Source of the DNA: Actinomycetota bacterium
Lineage (GTDB): Bacteria; Actinomycetota; Humimicrobiia; Humimicrobiales; Humimicrobiaceae
DNA length: 16,138 nt
Direction of reading: 5' to 3'
Assembly (NCBI GenBank): GCA_016783995.1
Contig: JADHVN010000021.1
Coordinates: 1 to 16,138 of the forward strand
Made by a program: the position numbers and the translations under genes. How positions within the stretch are numbered: the first letter of the stretch is position 1; every line of letters begins with the position of its first letter. This document shows positions 8,201 through 16,138 of this stretch, piece by piece. The notes below the pieces were generated by a model. The model saw only the letters and a program-made list of their open reading frames with translations. It did not search any database and was not told the DNA's origin.

Positions 8201-8617
8201 TTGGTGACACAGCAACCTCTGGGCGGGAAGGCTCAATTTGGAGGACAGAGATTTGGTGAAATGGAAGTGTGGGCACTGGAGGCGTATGGAGCAGCTAATA
8301 TGCTCCAGGAGATGCTTACTATTAAATCTGATGATATTATTGGAAGAGTAAAAACTTATGAATCTATAGTAAAAGGAGAGAATATTAATAAGCCTGGAAT
8401 TCCTGAGTCATTTAAAGTACTGGTAAAAGAGATGCAGAGCTTGGCGCTGGATATAGAAGTATTATCTGAAGAGGGAAAAGAAGTTGAAGTATATAGTCAT
8501 GAGGATGAAATAATGAAGACTGTAGAAGAGTTGGGCATAGATGTTGAGGATAAAAAAGAATTAGAGAGTAAAAAGAATGAAGAAACTGAGGATTTAAAAA
8601 ATCAAGTTAAAAAATAA
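5231..8617 (+). CDS. rpoB: DNA-directed RNA polymerase subunit beta
   Basis: This is the second largest subunit of RNA polymerase and forms one side of the active-site cleft. The 1128 residues give the compact form, without the large inserts that bring E. coli RpoB to 1342. Visible landmarks include the rifampicin region at 394-420, AGRHGNKG, and the C-terminal block [26 protein letters not shown] that contacts RpoC. In the rifampicin region the main resistance positions are wild type: D403, H413 and S418 (E. coli D516, H526, S531). This predicts sensitivity, although S402 replaces the usual Met. The last 25 or so residues are a charged, Lys/Glu-rich tail. The ATG has AAAGGGAG upstream. rpoC follows after 18 bases and is surely co-transcribed. 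Confidence 0.99.
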   Translation: MQKIKKIQRYNFGKIPEIMEMPHLLDIQRKSFEWFEKEGLSKALDDISPIEDFTGSMSLEFLNCSFGEIGSSIDECKMQDRTYSAPIRVLARFINKETGEIKEQEVFMGDFPILTDKGTFIINGTERVIVSQLVRSPGVYYDTDIDKKTEKDLFMCKVIPTRGSWIEIETDKKNIAYVRIDRKRKFLLTIFLKSIGFGSNEDLINIFSSYDKIGCIKNTLEKDITEIEEEALIEIYKKLRPGEPPTVDSARNLIHALFFNSKRYDLGKVGRYKLDQKLAEEIDKKILKRLNEIDKIMDIDPNSRYIINSKDIFLIIKYLVQLMSNIGEIDDIDHFGNRRVKNIGELIQNQVRIGLSRMERVVKERMTTQDVEMITPKSLINIRPLVASLKEFFGSGQLSQFSDQTNPLAEITHKRRLSALGPGGLSRERAGFEVRDVHSSHYGRMCPIETPEGPNIGLIGSLATYARLNEYGFIETPYRKVVNGKITKKVEFLSADEEENYMIAQATAKVDEKNNFTEEKVLSRLGSEIVAVESKMIDYMDVSPRQLFSAAASLIPFLEHDDANRALMGSNMQRQAVPLINPEVPLVGTGVEQVIARDSGAIIIALDDGVVKEVCADYVIIEYKNKKTVKHNLYKYTRSNQGTCINQRPIVNEGEKIKKGDVIVDGPATNLGELALGKNLLVAFMSWEGYNYEDATIISERLVKEDVLSSIHISKHELEARTTKLGPEEITRDIPNISEDVLINLDERGIIRVGADVKPGDVLVGKITPKGETELTAEEKLLRAIFGEKAREVRDSSLKVPHGEEGKVLDIQVFSRKDGHELPPGVNELVRVFIAKKRKISIGDKLAGRHGNKGVISIILPEEDMPYLEDGTPIDIILNPLSVPSRMNVGQIMETHLGWAASIGWDDKGVKKNKKYPVYCASPIFDGASEEDIIEIFKKTNIPENGKTKIYDGRSGEKIAGSITVGYTYVLKLLHLVDDKIHARSTGPYSLVTQQPLGGKAQFGGQRFGEMEVWALEAYGAANMLQEMLTIKSDDIIGRVKTYESIVKGENINKPGIPESFKVLVKEMQSLALDIEVLSEEGKEVEVYSHEDEIMKTVEELGIDVEDKKELESKKNEETEDLKNQVKK

Positions 8618-8635
8618 ATTGGAAGGAATTTTTAT

Positions 8636-11600
8636 ATGACTGTAAATATAGATGTAAATAATTTTGATGCTTTAAAAATTGGGCTGGCTTCACCAGAAAA
8701 AATAAGATCATGGTCGAATGGAGAGGTTAAAAAGCCGGAAACTATAAATTACAGGACTTTAAAACCTGAAAAAGATGGGCTGTTTTGTGAGAGAATTTTT
8801 GGACCAACTAAGGACTGGGAATGTTATTGTGGGAAATATAAGAGAGTGAGATTTAAAGGAATCATTTGTGAGAGATGTGGTGTGGAAGTAACAAGGTCGA
8901 GTGTTAGAAGAGAAAGGATGGGGCATATTGAACTAGCTGCTTCAGTCTCACATATATGGTTTTTTAAGGGTGTTCCCAGCAGAATGGGATACATTTTAGA
9001 TATTAGCCCTAAGAATTTAGAAAAAGTTCTTTATTTTGATTCTTATATAATAACTTATGTTGATAAAGAAAAAATAAAAGCAGAGGAAGATAATATAAAA
9101 AAATTGAATGGAAAAGCTCTGGAGACAGAAAAAGAATTGCATAAGTTAAGATTAAAGGAATTCCAATCAAATAAAAAGGATTTACTGAATAAATATAAAA
9201 ATGGAGATGAATTAAAAGAAGTTGATGCTATTGAAGATGAAGGAATAAGCACAAAAAAGGATATAGAGTCTAAAATAGCTAAAATTATAAAAGAAACTGA
9301 AAAGCTCCTTAAGGAAGAGGAGGAAATATATAAAGAAGAAATAGATTTAGTAAAAAGAGCAAATACTTTTTTTCATAATTTAGAAGTGAAAATGCTTGTT
9401 TCTGATGAAAGCCTGTTTAAAAAAATGCTGGAGATTTTTAAAGGATATTTTAATGGTGGAATGGGTGCAGAAGCAGTTAAAGAGCTTCTTAAAAATATAG
9501 ATTGCAGGAAAGAGGTTGAAGAACTAAAAACAATTGTAAAAAATTCTAGAGGACAGAAGAAAAGCAGAGCAATAAAGAGATTAAAAATAATATCTTCATT
9601 TATTGATTCAAATAATAAACCAGAGTATATGGTTATAGGTGTTCTACCTGTAATTCCGCCTGATCTGCGCCCTATGGTTCAACTGGATGGCGGCAGGTTT
9701 GCAACTTCTGATTTGAATGATCTGTACAGGAGGGTAATTAATAGAAATAATAGACTTAAGAAACTTTTAGAGCTGAATGCTCCTGAGATAATTATAAATA
9801 ATGAAAAAAGAATGCTTCAAGAAGCAGTTGATTCTCTTTTTGATAATGGAAGAAGAGGAAGAGCAGTACTTGGAGCTGGTAATAGGCCTCTTAAATCTTT
9901 AAGCGATATGCTTAAAGGCAAGCAGGGCAGGTTTAGACAGAATTTGCTTGGGAAGAGAGTAGACTATTCTGGAAGATCAGTTATTGTTGTTAATCCTAAC
10001 TTAAAATTATACCAGTGCGGTTTACCTAAAAAAATTGCTTTGGAACTTTTTAAACCTTTTGTGATGAAAAAATTAGTAGAGGATGATTTTGCACAAAATA
10101 TAAAAAGTGCAAAAATGATGGTTGACGGCGGGAGTGATGAAGTATGGGATGTTTTAGAAAATGTAATTGAAAATCACCCTGTCCTTTTAAACAGAGCTCC
10201 TACTCTTCATAGATTGGGCATTCAGGCATTTATACCTATTTTAGTAGAGGGTAAAGCAATACAAATACATCCTTTAGTTTGTCCGCCATTTAATGCTGAC
10301 TTTGATGGCGACCAGATGGCAGTTCATGTTCCTCTTTCAAATGAAGCTAAGACAGAGGCTTTTGTTCTTATGCTTTCATCGAATAATATTCTTTCACCTG
10401 CAAGCGGCGAACCAGTTACAATCCCATCACAGGATATGGTATTAGGCCTATATTATTTAACATCAAAGAGAGAAGAGTCTGATAAGGTAAAAAGATATTA
10501 TTCTAATACTGAAGATGTCCTTTTATATTATGATTACGGACTAATAACTTTACATGAATTTATCAAGGTTAAGATTAATAAAAAAGATTATATAACTACT
10601 ATTGGAAGAATAATATTTAATAGTTCTCTTCCTAAAGGTTATGGTTTTGTAAATAAAGAAATGAACAAAAAAACGCTTATTTCTATTATATCAGATTGCA
10701 TAAGTAAATATTCTCCTAATATTGTAACCAAGATGTTGGATGATATTAAAGAAATAGGGTTTAAATACTCTACAAAATCAGGTTTAACCATTGGTATGGA
10801 GGATATTATTGTTCCACCAGAAAAAAAATTGATTTTAGAGAATGTTGAGAAAAAGATTGAAAAAATTGAGGATTTTTATAAACAAGGTCTAATAACTGAT
10901 AGCGAAAGGCATCAAAGAGTAATACAGACATGGTCACAAGCAAGTGAAAGTGTAGCAAATTCTATGGAGAAGAATTTTGATAAATTTAATTCTGTATTTA
11001 TGATGGCTACATCGGGTGCCAGAGGGAATATAAAACAACTCCGCCAGTTAGCAGGTATGAGGGGTCTGGTTGCAAATGCTAGAGGAGATATAATTGATAG
11101 GCCGATTAAATCTAATTTTAGGGAAGGATTAACAGTATTAGAGTACTTTATATCAACACATGGAGCAAGACAAGGGCTGGCTGATACTGCTCTAAGAACT
11201 GCAGACTCAGGATATTTAACACGTAGACTTGTTGACGTAGCACAAGATACGATAATCAGGATTGTTGATTGTGGGACAGAAGAAGGGATAAATCTTTATG
11301 TCCTTACTTTGGAAGGTGAACCAAATAACAATTTAATTGGAAGGGTTTGTGCAAAAGGTGTAAAAAATCCTAAAGCAAAGAAGGATATTATAAAAAGCGG
11401 GCAAGAAATTAAAGAAAAAGAACTCCATCAATTAATACAGTCTAATATTGAGAGTGTGAAAGTACGTTCTGCTTTAACATGTGAATCGGAATTTGGAATA
11501 TGCCAGAAATGTTATGGAAGAGATATGGCGACTGGTAAGATTGTAGAAATAGGTGAAGCAGTTGGAATTATAGCTGCGCAATCAATTGGCGAACCTGGCA

Positions 11601-12790
11601 CACAATTGACAATGCGTACCTTCCATACAGGCGGGGTAGCCAGTACTGTTATTAAAAGGTCTGTAAAATCCCCGGTAAAAGGCAGGCTTATTTTAGGCAA
11701 GGAATTGCTTTCACAGCTGAATGTTAAGAAGAAAGATTTTACGAAGGAATCTACTGATGAGATTTTAGAAATTAATATTGAACATATTCCAAACAAATTA
11801 ATATTCCAGGTTAAAATGGAGAAGGGCAGTATTGTAGATGTAATTATTCCAAGAGGTGAAGTATTGCAGATAAATAGAAATATTAATGTAGAGGCAGGAG
11901 AAGAGTTTGCAAAGATAATTCTTACTGCGAAGAGAAAAATCCATGTCCACAAACATGAAAAAACTTTTGAAGGCATTGATATTACAAGTGGTTTGCCGAG
12001 AGTAGTTGAGTTATTTGAAGCAAGACGTCCCAAAGAGTATGCATTTATAGCAGAAATTTCAGGTAAGGTTAAAATAGAGGATATAGATAATCGTTTTAAG
12101 CTGCTTACAATTAATAGTAAAGACGGGTCGCAGGAAAAGACTTATCAGATTACTGATAGAGTTAAGATAAGAGTTAAAAATAGGGGAGGAGTAAATGCCG
12201 GTGATCAGTTAACAGAAGGAGTTAAGAATCCGCATGATATACTAAAAATAAACGGAATGAAGGAATGCGAGCAGTATTTAGTAAAAGGAGTCCAGGATGT
12301 TTACAAATCACAGGGTGTTAATATTAATGATAAGCATGTAGAAGTTATAGTAAGGCAGATGTTAAAGAGGGTAACTATTGTTGATATTGGGGACAGCTTG
12401 TTTTTACCAGGACAGTTGGTTGATAGACTTATATTTGAAAAAGAGAATAAAAAACTAATTGCAAATGGCAAAAAGCCGGCAACAGCGAAACAGAATTTGA
12501 TGGGTATCACCAAGGCATCACTTGCTACTGATAGTTTTTTAGCTGCTGCATCATTTCAGGAAACCACTAAAGTGTTAACAGATGCTGCTCTGGAGAATAA
12601 GATTGATAATTTAATAGGACTGAAAGAGAATGTAATAATTGGTAAATCTATACCAGCAGGCACAGGCATGAGAAGATATAAGGATATAAGTTTGACCTAT
12701 CCTGGTTATAAAGCAGAAGAGCATGATGAAATAGAAATATATAATGATTCCAAGGAAAGTGAGAAGGAGGATTTAGAAATAAATATTTAA
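8636..12790 (+). CDS. rpoC: DNA-directed RNA polymerase subunit beta', with two lineage-specific inserts
   Basis: This is the largest subunit of RNA polymerase and carries the catalytic magnesium. NADFDGD at 553-559 supplies D555, D557 and D559. Zinc site 1 is C63, C65, C78, C81, and zinc site 2 is C879, C949, C956, C959. The trigger loop begins at MRTFHTGG (993-1000), and the conserved [12 protein letters not shown] block follows near the C-terminus. At 1384 residues it is about 185 longer than the compact B. subtilis form. Two inserts explain the difference. One is a charged coiled coil at about 140-245, followed by a segment that resembles actinobacterial RpoC up to GGMGAEAV. The other is about 110 residues (1003-1114) inside the trigger loop, at the position of the E. 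coli SI3 insert. The ATG has GGAAGGA upstream. Confidence 0.99.
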   Translation: MTVNIDVNNFDALKIGLASPEKIRSWSNGEVKKPETINYRTLKPEKDGLFCERIFGPTKDWECYCGKYKRVRFKGIICERCGVEVTRSSVRRERMGHIELAASVSHIWFFKGVPSRMGYILDISPKNLEKVLYFDSYIITYVDKEKIKAEEDNIKKLNGKALETEKELHKLRLKEFQSNKKDLLNKYKNGDELKEVDAIEDEGISTKKDIESKIAKIIKETEKLLKEEEEIYKEEIDLVKRANTFFHNLEVKMLVSDESLFKKMLEIFKGYFNGGMGAEAVKELLKNIDCRKEVEELKTIVKNSRGQKKSRAIKRLKIISSFIDSNNKPEYMVIGVLPVIPPDLRPMVQLDGGRFATSDLNDLYRRVINRNNRLKKLLELNAPEIIINNEKRMLQEAVDSLFDNGRRGRAVLGAGNRPLKSLSDMLKGKQGRFRQNLLGKRVDYSGRSVIVVNPNLKLYQCGLPKKIALELFKPFVMKKLVEDDFAQNIKSAKMMVDGGSDEVWDVLENVIENHPVLLNRAPTLHRLGIQAFIPILVEGKAIQIHPLVCPPFNADFDGDQMAVHVPLSNEAKTEAFVLMLSSNNILSPASGEPVTIPSQDMVLGLYYLTSKREESDKVKRYYSNTEDVLLYYDYGLITLHEFIKVKINKKDYITTIGRIIFNSSLPKGYGFVNKEMNKKTLISIISDCISKYSPNIVTKMLDDIKEIGFKYSTKSGLTIGMEDIIVPPEKKLILENVEKKIEKIEDFYKQGLITDSERHQRVIQTWSQASESVANSMEKNFDKFNSVFMMATSGARGNIKQLRQLAGMRGLVANARGDIIDRPIKSNFREGLTVLEYFISTHGARQGLADTALRTADSGYLTRRLVDVAQDTIIRIVDCGTEEGINLYVLTLEGEPNNNLIGRVCAKGVKNPKAKKDIIKSGQEIKEKELHQLIQSNIESVKVRSALTCESEFGICQKCYGRDMATGKIVEIGEAVGIIAAQSIGEPGTQLTMRTFHTGGVASTVIKRSVKSPVKGRLILGKELLSQLNVKKKDFTKESTDEILEINIEHIPNKLIFQVKMEKGSIVDVIIPRGEVLQINRNINVEAGEEFAKIILTAKRKIHVHKHEKTFEGIDITSGLPRVVELFEARRPKEYAFIAEISGKVKIEDIDNRFKLLTINSKDGSQEKTYQITDRVKIRVKNRGGVNAGDQLTEGVKNPHDILKINGMKECEQYLVKGVQDVYKSQGVNINDKHVEVIVRQMLKRVTIVDIGDSLFLPGQLVDRLIFEKENKKLIANGKKPATAKQNLMGITKASLATDSFLAAASFQETTKVLTDAALENKIDNLIGLKENVIIGKSIPAGTGMRRYKDISLTYPGYKAEEHDEIEIYNDSKESEKEDLEINI

Positions 12791-12881
12791 AAAAGTTTAT
12801 AATAATTAAGTATAAATTAGTTATTTAAAAATTATCATTTTTAGTAGTTATAGCAGGATAAAATGATTTATTTTTTATCTG

Positions 12882-12908
12882 TTGACATTTTAATTCTATG
12901 ATGATAAT
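12882..12908 (+). promoter_or_regulatory. Probable promoter for rpsL-rpsG-fusA-tuf
   Basis: A perfect TTGACA lies at 12882-12887. GATAAT at 12903-12908 is the best -10 box, at a short spacer of 15; the alternative TAATCT (12905-12910) gives a spacer of 17 but a poorer box. Transcription would start near 12915, about 90 bases before rpsL. The upstream part of the 213-base gap contains only AU-rich hairpins without a clear terminator. Confidence 0.55.
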
Positions 12909-12926
12909 CTTTTTTCTCGTGTCTTC

Positions 12927-12967
12927 AGATAGAACTTTAAATATTAGGATAAAGTTTTATTTTTTAT
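12927..12967 (+). terminator. Leader hairpin with U-run upstream of rpsL (possible attenuator)
   Basis: AGATAGAACTTTA (12927-12939) pairs with TAAAGTTTTATTT (12950-12962) over 13 positions, two of them G-U, with a 10-base loop. T continues to 12965. It lies after the probable promoter and before rpsL. It could be a weak terminator acting on the str operon, the end of rpoBC transcripts, or a 5' stabilising hairpin. Confidence 0.5.
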
Positions 12968-13003
12968 AAATTATTAATAAATATTAACTGAGGTAAGGTA
13001 TTT

Positions 13004-13375
13004 ATGCCTACTGTAAATCAATTAGTAAGAAAAGGCAGGAAAAAAATTGGCAAAAAGAGGAAAACCCCTGCGTTACAGGAGAATCCTCTTAAAAGAGGAG
13101 TATGTATAAGGGTTTATACAACTACGCCAAAAAAGCCAAATTCTGCACTAAGAAAAGTTGCAAGGGTTAGGCTGACCAATGGTGCAGAGGTCACAGCATA
13201 TATTCCTGGGATTGGACATAATCTTCAGGAGCATTCTATAGTTTTATTAAGGGGAGGAAGAGTAAAAGATCTTCCAGGTGTTAGATATAAAATAGTTAGA
13301 GGTGCTATAGACACAAGTGGTGTTGAAGACCGAAGATCTTCAAGGTCCAGGTATGGAGCAAAAAAACCGAAATAG
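13004..13375 (+). CDS. rpsL: 30S ribosomal protein S12
   Basis: S12 lies at the decoding centre of the small subunit and influences accuracy. The 123 residues are the normal length. The streptomycin-sensitive lysines are intact: K43 in [11 protein letters not shown] and K88 in [11 protein letters not shown]89, the site of methylthiolation in E. coli, is also present. The C-terminus is the usual basic tail [10 protein letters not shown]. The start ATG has GAGGTAAGGT upstream. It is the first gene of the classical str operon order and lies 19 bases before rpsG. Confidence 0.99.
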   Translation: MPTVNQLVRKGRKKIGKKRKTPALQENPLKRGVCIRVYTTTPKKPNSALRKVARVRLTNGAEVTAYIPGIGHNLQEHSIVLLRGGRVKDLPGVRYKIVRGAIDTSGVEDRRSSRSRYGAKKPK

Positions 13376-13394
13376 ACTTTTAAGGAGTTATTAA

Positions 13395-13865
13395 ATGACA
13401 AGAAAAGGAAGACCGTCTAAGAGAGAAATTAATTTAGATCCTGTTTATAAAAACAAAATAATTACACAGCTGGTTAATAAAGTATTACTAGGAGGCAAAA
13501 AAAGTATTTCTGAGAAGATTGTGTACGGCAGTTTAAAGGTTATTGAAGAAAAGACGAAGGAAGATCCTTTAGAGATACTAGATAAATGTCTTGATAATGT
13601 TAGGCCAGTATTAGAGGTAAAATCAAGAAGAGTCGGAGGAGCTACATATCAGGTACCAATTGAAGTTAATCCGGTAAGAGCAAATACTTTAGCTATTAGA
13701 TGGCTGGTTAATTTTGCAAGGCAGAGAAGAGAAAAGACGATGATAGAAAGATTAGCAGGAGAAATTTTAGATGCTGCCAGCAACACAGGTAACAGTATTA
13801 AAAAGAAAGAAGATCTGCATAAAATGGCTGAAGCTAACAAAGCTTTTGCTCATTACAGATGGTAA
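13395..13865 (+). CDS. rpsG: 30S ribosomal protein S7
   Basis: S7 nucleates assembly of the head of the small subunit and contacts tRNA in the E site. The 156 residues match the family, with the N-terminal [11 protein letters not shown], the central motif [14 protein letters not shown], and the C-terminal [22 protein letters not shown] ribosome binding site lies just before the ATG. In E. coli S7 represses the str operon by binding between rpsL and rpsG; here that gap is only 19 bases and shows no comparable structure. fusA follows after 16 bases. Confidence 0.99.
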   Translation: MTRKGRPSKREINLDPVYKNKIITQLVNKVLLGGKKSISEKIVYGSLKVIEEKTKEDPLEILDKCLDNVRPVLEVKSRRVGGATYQVPIEVNPVRANTLAIRWLVNFARQRREKTMIERLAGEILDAASNTGNSIKKKEDLHKMAEANKAFAHYRW

Positions 13866-13881
13866 GAATTAGGGATAAAAA

Positions 13882-15969
13882 ATGACAGGAAAGATTCTAT
13901 TAAAAAATACAAGAAATATAGGAATTACAGCACATATAGATGCTGGTAAAACAACAACTACAGAGCGTATTCTTTATTATACAGGGAAGACATATAAAAT
14001 GGGGGAAGTCCATGATGGTGCTGCTGTTATGGATTGGATGATTCAGGAACAGGAAAGAGGAATAACAATAACTTCTGCAGCAACTACATGCTACTGGAAG
14101 AATAGTAAAATTAATATAATTGATACGCCTGGCCACGTTGATTTTACAGTAGAGGTTGAGAGATCACTCAGGGTGCTTGATGGTATGATAGTAATTTTTT
14201 GTGCAGTTGGTGGAGTAGAACCACAATCTGAAACTGTCTGGAGGCAGGCAGTTAAGTATAATATTCCAAGAATAGCATTTGTAAATAAAATGGATCGTAG
14301 TGGTGCTGATTTTTTCTATGTTTTAGATATGATGAAAAGTAAACTGGATACTAATCCGTTACCTATACAAATACCAATTGGCAAAGAAGAAAAGTTTTTA
14401 GGTATCATTGATCTCATTAGCATGAAATCAATAATATATAAAGATGAAATGGGCATTAAATTCAACTATGAGGAGATATCCCCTGAGCTTGAGCCTGTTG
14501 CGGCTAAATACAGGCAGGAACTTATTGAAAATATTGCAAATTATAATGAAGGAATTTTAAATAAATATGTTGAAAATGAAGAGATAACTGAAAAGGAATT
14601 AATAGATGCTATAAGGGACATTACTTTAAATGTAAAGGGTATCCCTGTATTATGTGGCGCTGCATTTAAAAATAAAGGGGTCCAACTATTACTGGATGCT
14701 GTAGTTAATTATTTACCATCTCCTCTAGATGTTCTTCAACCTAAGGGTATTAATCCTCAGACAGAAAAAGAAGAAATAAGAAAAGTTAGTAACGATGAGT
14801 CTTTTTCAGGTCTTCTATTTAAAATAAAGACAGATCCATTTGTAGGGAAATTAAGTTATGTAAGAATTTATTCAGGGATACTGAAAAGTGGTATGGGTGT
14901 TCTTAATACTAATAGTGGTAAGAAGGGAAGAATTGGGAAATTACTGCGAATGCACGCCAATAATAGAGTAGAAAAAGATTCAGCATATTGTGGTGATATT
15001 GTAGCAATAGTAGGGCTGAGAGAAGCCAGAACTGGGGATAGTATATGTTGTCTAAAGAATCCTATTAGGTATGAATCTATTAGTTTTCCGGAACCTGTAA
15101 TAGCTATTGCAATTGAACCGAAAACAAAAGTGGATCAGGAAAAACTGTCTAATGCTTTAGCTAAACTAGCTGAAGAGGATCCAACATTTAAAGTAGAAGT
15201 TGATCGTGAAACAGGGCAAACTATTATATCTGGAATGGGTGAACTTCATTTGGAGATAATAGTAGACAGGTTACTGAGGGAATTTGGCGTTAGTGCAAAT
15301 GTTGGAAGACCTCAGGTATCTTACAGGGAAACTATAACTAATGAAGCGCAGGTTGAAGGAAAGTATATAAGACAAAGTGGTGGGCGAGGTCAATATGGTC
15401 ATGTAGTTATTCGCTTTATTCCAAATGAGTATGGCAAGGGGTTTGAATTTGAAAATAAAATTAAGGGTGGAGCTATACCAGGAGAGTACATTAAGTATAT
15501 AGAAAAGGGGATAATTGATGCTATGCAAAGTGGAGAATTAGCAGGATATCCAGTAGTAGATGTAAAAGCAATTCTACTGGATGGTTCATATCATGAAGTC
15601 GACTCATCAGATCTCGCATTTAGAATTGCGGCAGGAAAAGCATTTAGGCAAGCTATGTTGAAATGTTCGCCAATATTGCTGGAACCTTTAATGGAAGTTG
15701 AGGTAGTAGTACCTGGGGAGTTTGTTGGTGATGTTATTGGTGATATTAATTCGAGAAGGGGAAAGATATTGCAAGTAACACATAGAAATAAAATGAGAAT
15801 TGTTAAATCAGAAGTTCCTCTTGTTGCTATGTTTGGTTATGCAACGGATCTGAGGTCAAAAACTCAGGGACGTGCAACATTTACAATGCAATTTAAAAAA
15901 TACGAGCCTATTGTTGATAATATGGCAAATGATATTATTAGAAGGGTTAAAGGAAGTATAGCTGTATGA
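13882..15969 (+). CDS. fusA: Elongation factor G (EF-G)
   Basis: EF-G is the GTPase that drives translocation of tRNA and mRNA on the ribosome and helps recycle ribosomes. The 695 residues are normal. GTP motifs are AHIDAGKT at 17-24, DTPGH at 81-85 and NKMD at 135-138, followed by the G' subdomain, domain 2, and domains 3-5 with [11 protein letters not shown] and [12 protein letters not shown]. The synteny and intact motifs point to the main translational EF-G rather than a paralogue. The ATG has AGGGAT 5 bases upstream. It is the only gene here that ends in TGA. The second tuf starts 45 bases downstream with no clear promoter between, so the two are probably co-transcribed. Confidence 0.99.
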   Translation: MTGKILLKNTRNIGITAHIDAGKTTTTERILYYTGKTYKMGEVHDGAAVMDWMIQEQERGITITSAATTCYWKNSKINIIDTPGHVDFTVEVERSLRVLDGMIVIFCAVGGVEPQSETVWRQAVKYNIPRIAFVNKMDRSGADFFYVLDMMKSKLDTNPLPIQIPIGKEEKFLGIIDLISMKSIIYKDEMGIKFNYEEISPELEPVAAKYRQELIENIANYNEGILNKYVENEEITEKELIDAIRDITLNVKGIPVLCGAAFKNKGVQLLLDAVVNYLPSPLDVLQPKGINPQTEKEEIRKVSNDESFSGLLFKIKTDPFVGKLSYVRIYSGILKSGMGVLNTNSGKKGRIGKLLRMHANNRVEKDSAYCGDIVAIVGLREARTGDSICCLKNPIRYESISFPEPVIAIAIEPKTKVDQEKLSNALAKLAEEDPTFKVEVDRETGQTIISGMGELHLEIIVDRLLREFGVSANVGRPQVSYRETITNEAQVEGKYIRQSGGRGQYGHVVIRFIPNEYGKGFEFENKIKGGAIPGEYIKYIEKGIIDAMQSGELAGYPVVDVKAILLDGSYHEVDSSDLAFRIAAGKAFRQAMLKCSPILLEPLMEVEVVVPGEFVGDVIGDINSRRGKILQVTHRNKMRIVKSEVPLVAMFGYATDLRSKTQGRATFTMQFKKYEPIVDNMANDIIRRVKGSIAV

Positions 15970-15999
15970 AATTTCAAATAGATAAATTAATTCTTAGTT

Positions 16000-16138
16000 A
16001 GAAAGGACTATAAAATGGCTAAACAAAAATTTGAAAGAACAAAACCTCATATGAACATAGGTACTATAGGTCATGTTGATCATGGTAAAACAACTCTTAC
16101 TTCTGCTATTACATATTGCTTAAAATCTCAAGGTCTTA
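16000..16138 (+). repeat. Right copy of the 139-bp exact direct repeat
   Basis: This is identical to bases 1-139. It begins 15 bases before the second tuf start codon and runs to the window edge, so the shared stretch may continue. The sequence just left of it (fusA end and spacer) is unique in the window. Confidence 0.95.
16015..16138 (+). CDS. tuf: Elongation factor Tu, second copy (5' part only, cut by window end)
   Basis: The first 41 codons and one further base of a tuf gene lie downstream of fusA, the usual tufA position. The visible protein includes the P-loop GHVDHGKT and is identical to residues 1-41 of the first copy, as is the DNA. The ribosome binding site GAAAGGA is also the same. 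The rest is outside the window. Many bacteria keep two near-identical tuf genes by gene conversion. It could also be the same gene as the left copy if the contig closes on itself. Confidence 0.95.
   Translation, partial: MAKQKFERTKPHMNIGTIGHVDHGKTTLTSAITYCLKSQGL

Noticed and set aside
11512..12033. A 173-codon open frame on the minus strand, and similar shorter ones inside tuf, nusG, rpoB, rpsG and fusA
   Set aside because: They lie opposite strongly conserved genes, show no recognisable domain, and are expected as shadows of the coding frame.
12826..12879. Hairpins TAAAAAT/ATTTTTA and GATAAAA/TTTTATC after rpoC as terminators
   Set aside because: They are AU-rich and have no U-run after the stem, so they give no good sign of termination.
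15967..15969. Recoding of TGA as Trp, considered because the DNA is AT-rich
   Set aside because: fusA ends in TGA at its normal C-terminus, and the tRNA-Trp anticodon is CCA, which reads only UGG.
1..16138. A small circular plasmid or phage genome suggested by the identical ends
   Set aside because: All genes are core chromosomal genes and the repeat is the tuf 5' end. No replication, partition or phage genes are present.

Overview
This is an AT-rich (roughly one third G+C by eye) bacterial chromosome segment in which every gene lies on the + strand. It is a continuous 'rif plus str' block of the transcription and translation machinery: tuf, rpmG, tRNA-Trp, secE, nusG, rplK, rplA, rplJ, rplL, rpoB, rpoC, rpsL, rpsG, fusA and the start of a second tuf. 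The genetic code is standard: fusA ends in TGA, and the only tRNA seen is a CCA-anticodon tRNA-Trp. The phylum cannot be named with confidence. A four-cysteine EF-Tu, a coiled-coil insert near the N-terminus of RpoC and a second RpoC insert in the trigger loop would fit a deep-branching, uncultured-type lineage better than a common low-GC Firmicute. No phage, plasmid, transposon, CRISPR or defence genes are present.

Layout. Bases 1-1221 hold a complete tuf. Bases 1222-1540 hold a possible promoter, rpmG from a TTG start, and tRNA-Trp, whose first two bases are the last two bases of the rpmG stop codon. Bases 1598-2454 hold secE and nusG. Bases 2517-3747 hold rplK and rplA, separated by an AU-only hairpin with a U-run. 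Bases 3797-3927 hold the L10 leader followed by antiterminator and terminator arms that exclude each other, ahead of rplJ and rplL. A TTGACA/TAAAAT promoter at 5051-5078 precedes rpoB-rpoC. A second promoter at about 12882-12908 and a 13-bp leader hairpin precede rpsL-rpsG-fusA-tuf.

How the genes work together. rpoB and rpoC encode the two large RNA polymerase subunits, and NusG binds that enzyme and couples it to ribosomes. L1, L11, L10 and L7/L12 build the mobile stalks of the large subunit, and L33 is a small zinc-ribbon protein of the same subunit. S12 and S7 belong to the small subunit. EF-Tu and EF-G are the elongation GTPases that work on the L7/L12 stalk. SecE is part of the membrane protein channel. 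The leader before rplJ looks like a feedback switch by which excess L10-L7/L12 complex stops its own transcription.

The first 139 bases and the last 139 bases of the window are identical. This fits two near-identical tuf genes flanking the block, but it is also what an assembly graph cycle through a tuf repeat would give, so the window should not be read as a circular element. The most notable points are the rpmG/tRNA-Trp overlap, the L10 attenuator, the two inserts in RpoC, the lysine-rich extension of L7/L12 and the cysteine knuckle of EF-Tu. I found no wholly undescribed system.
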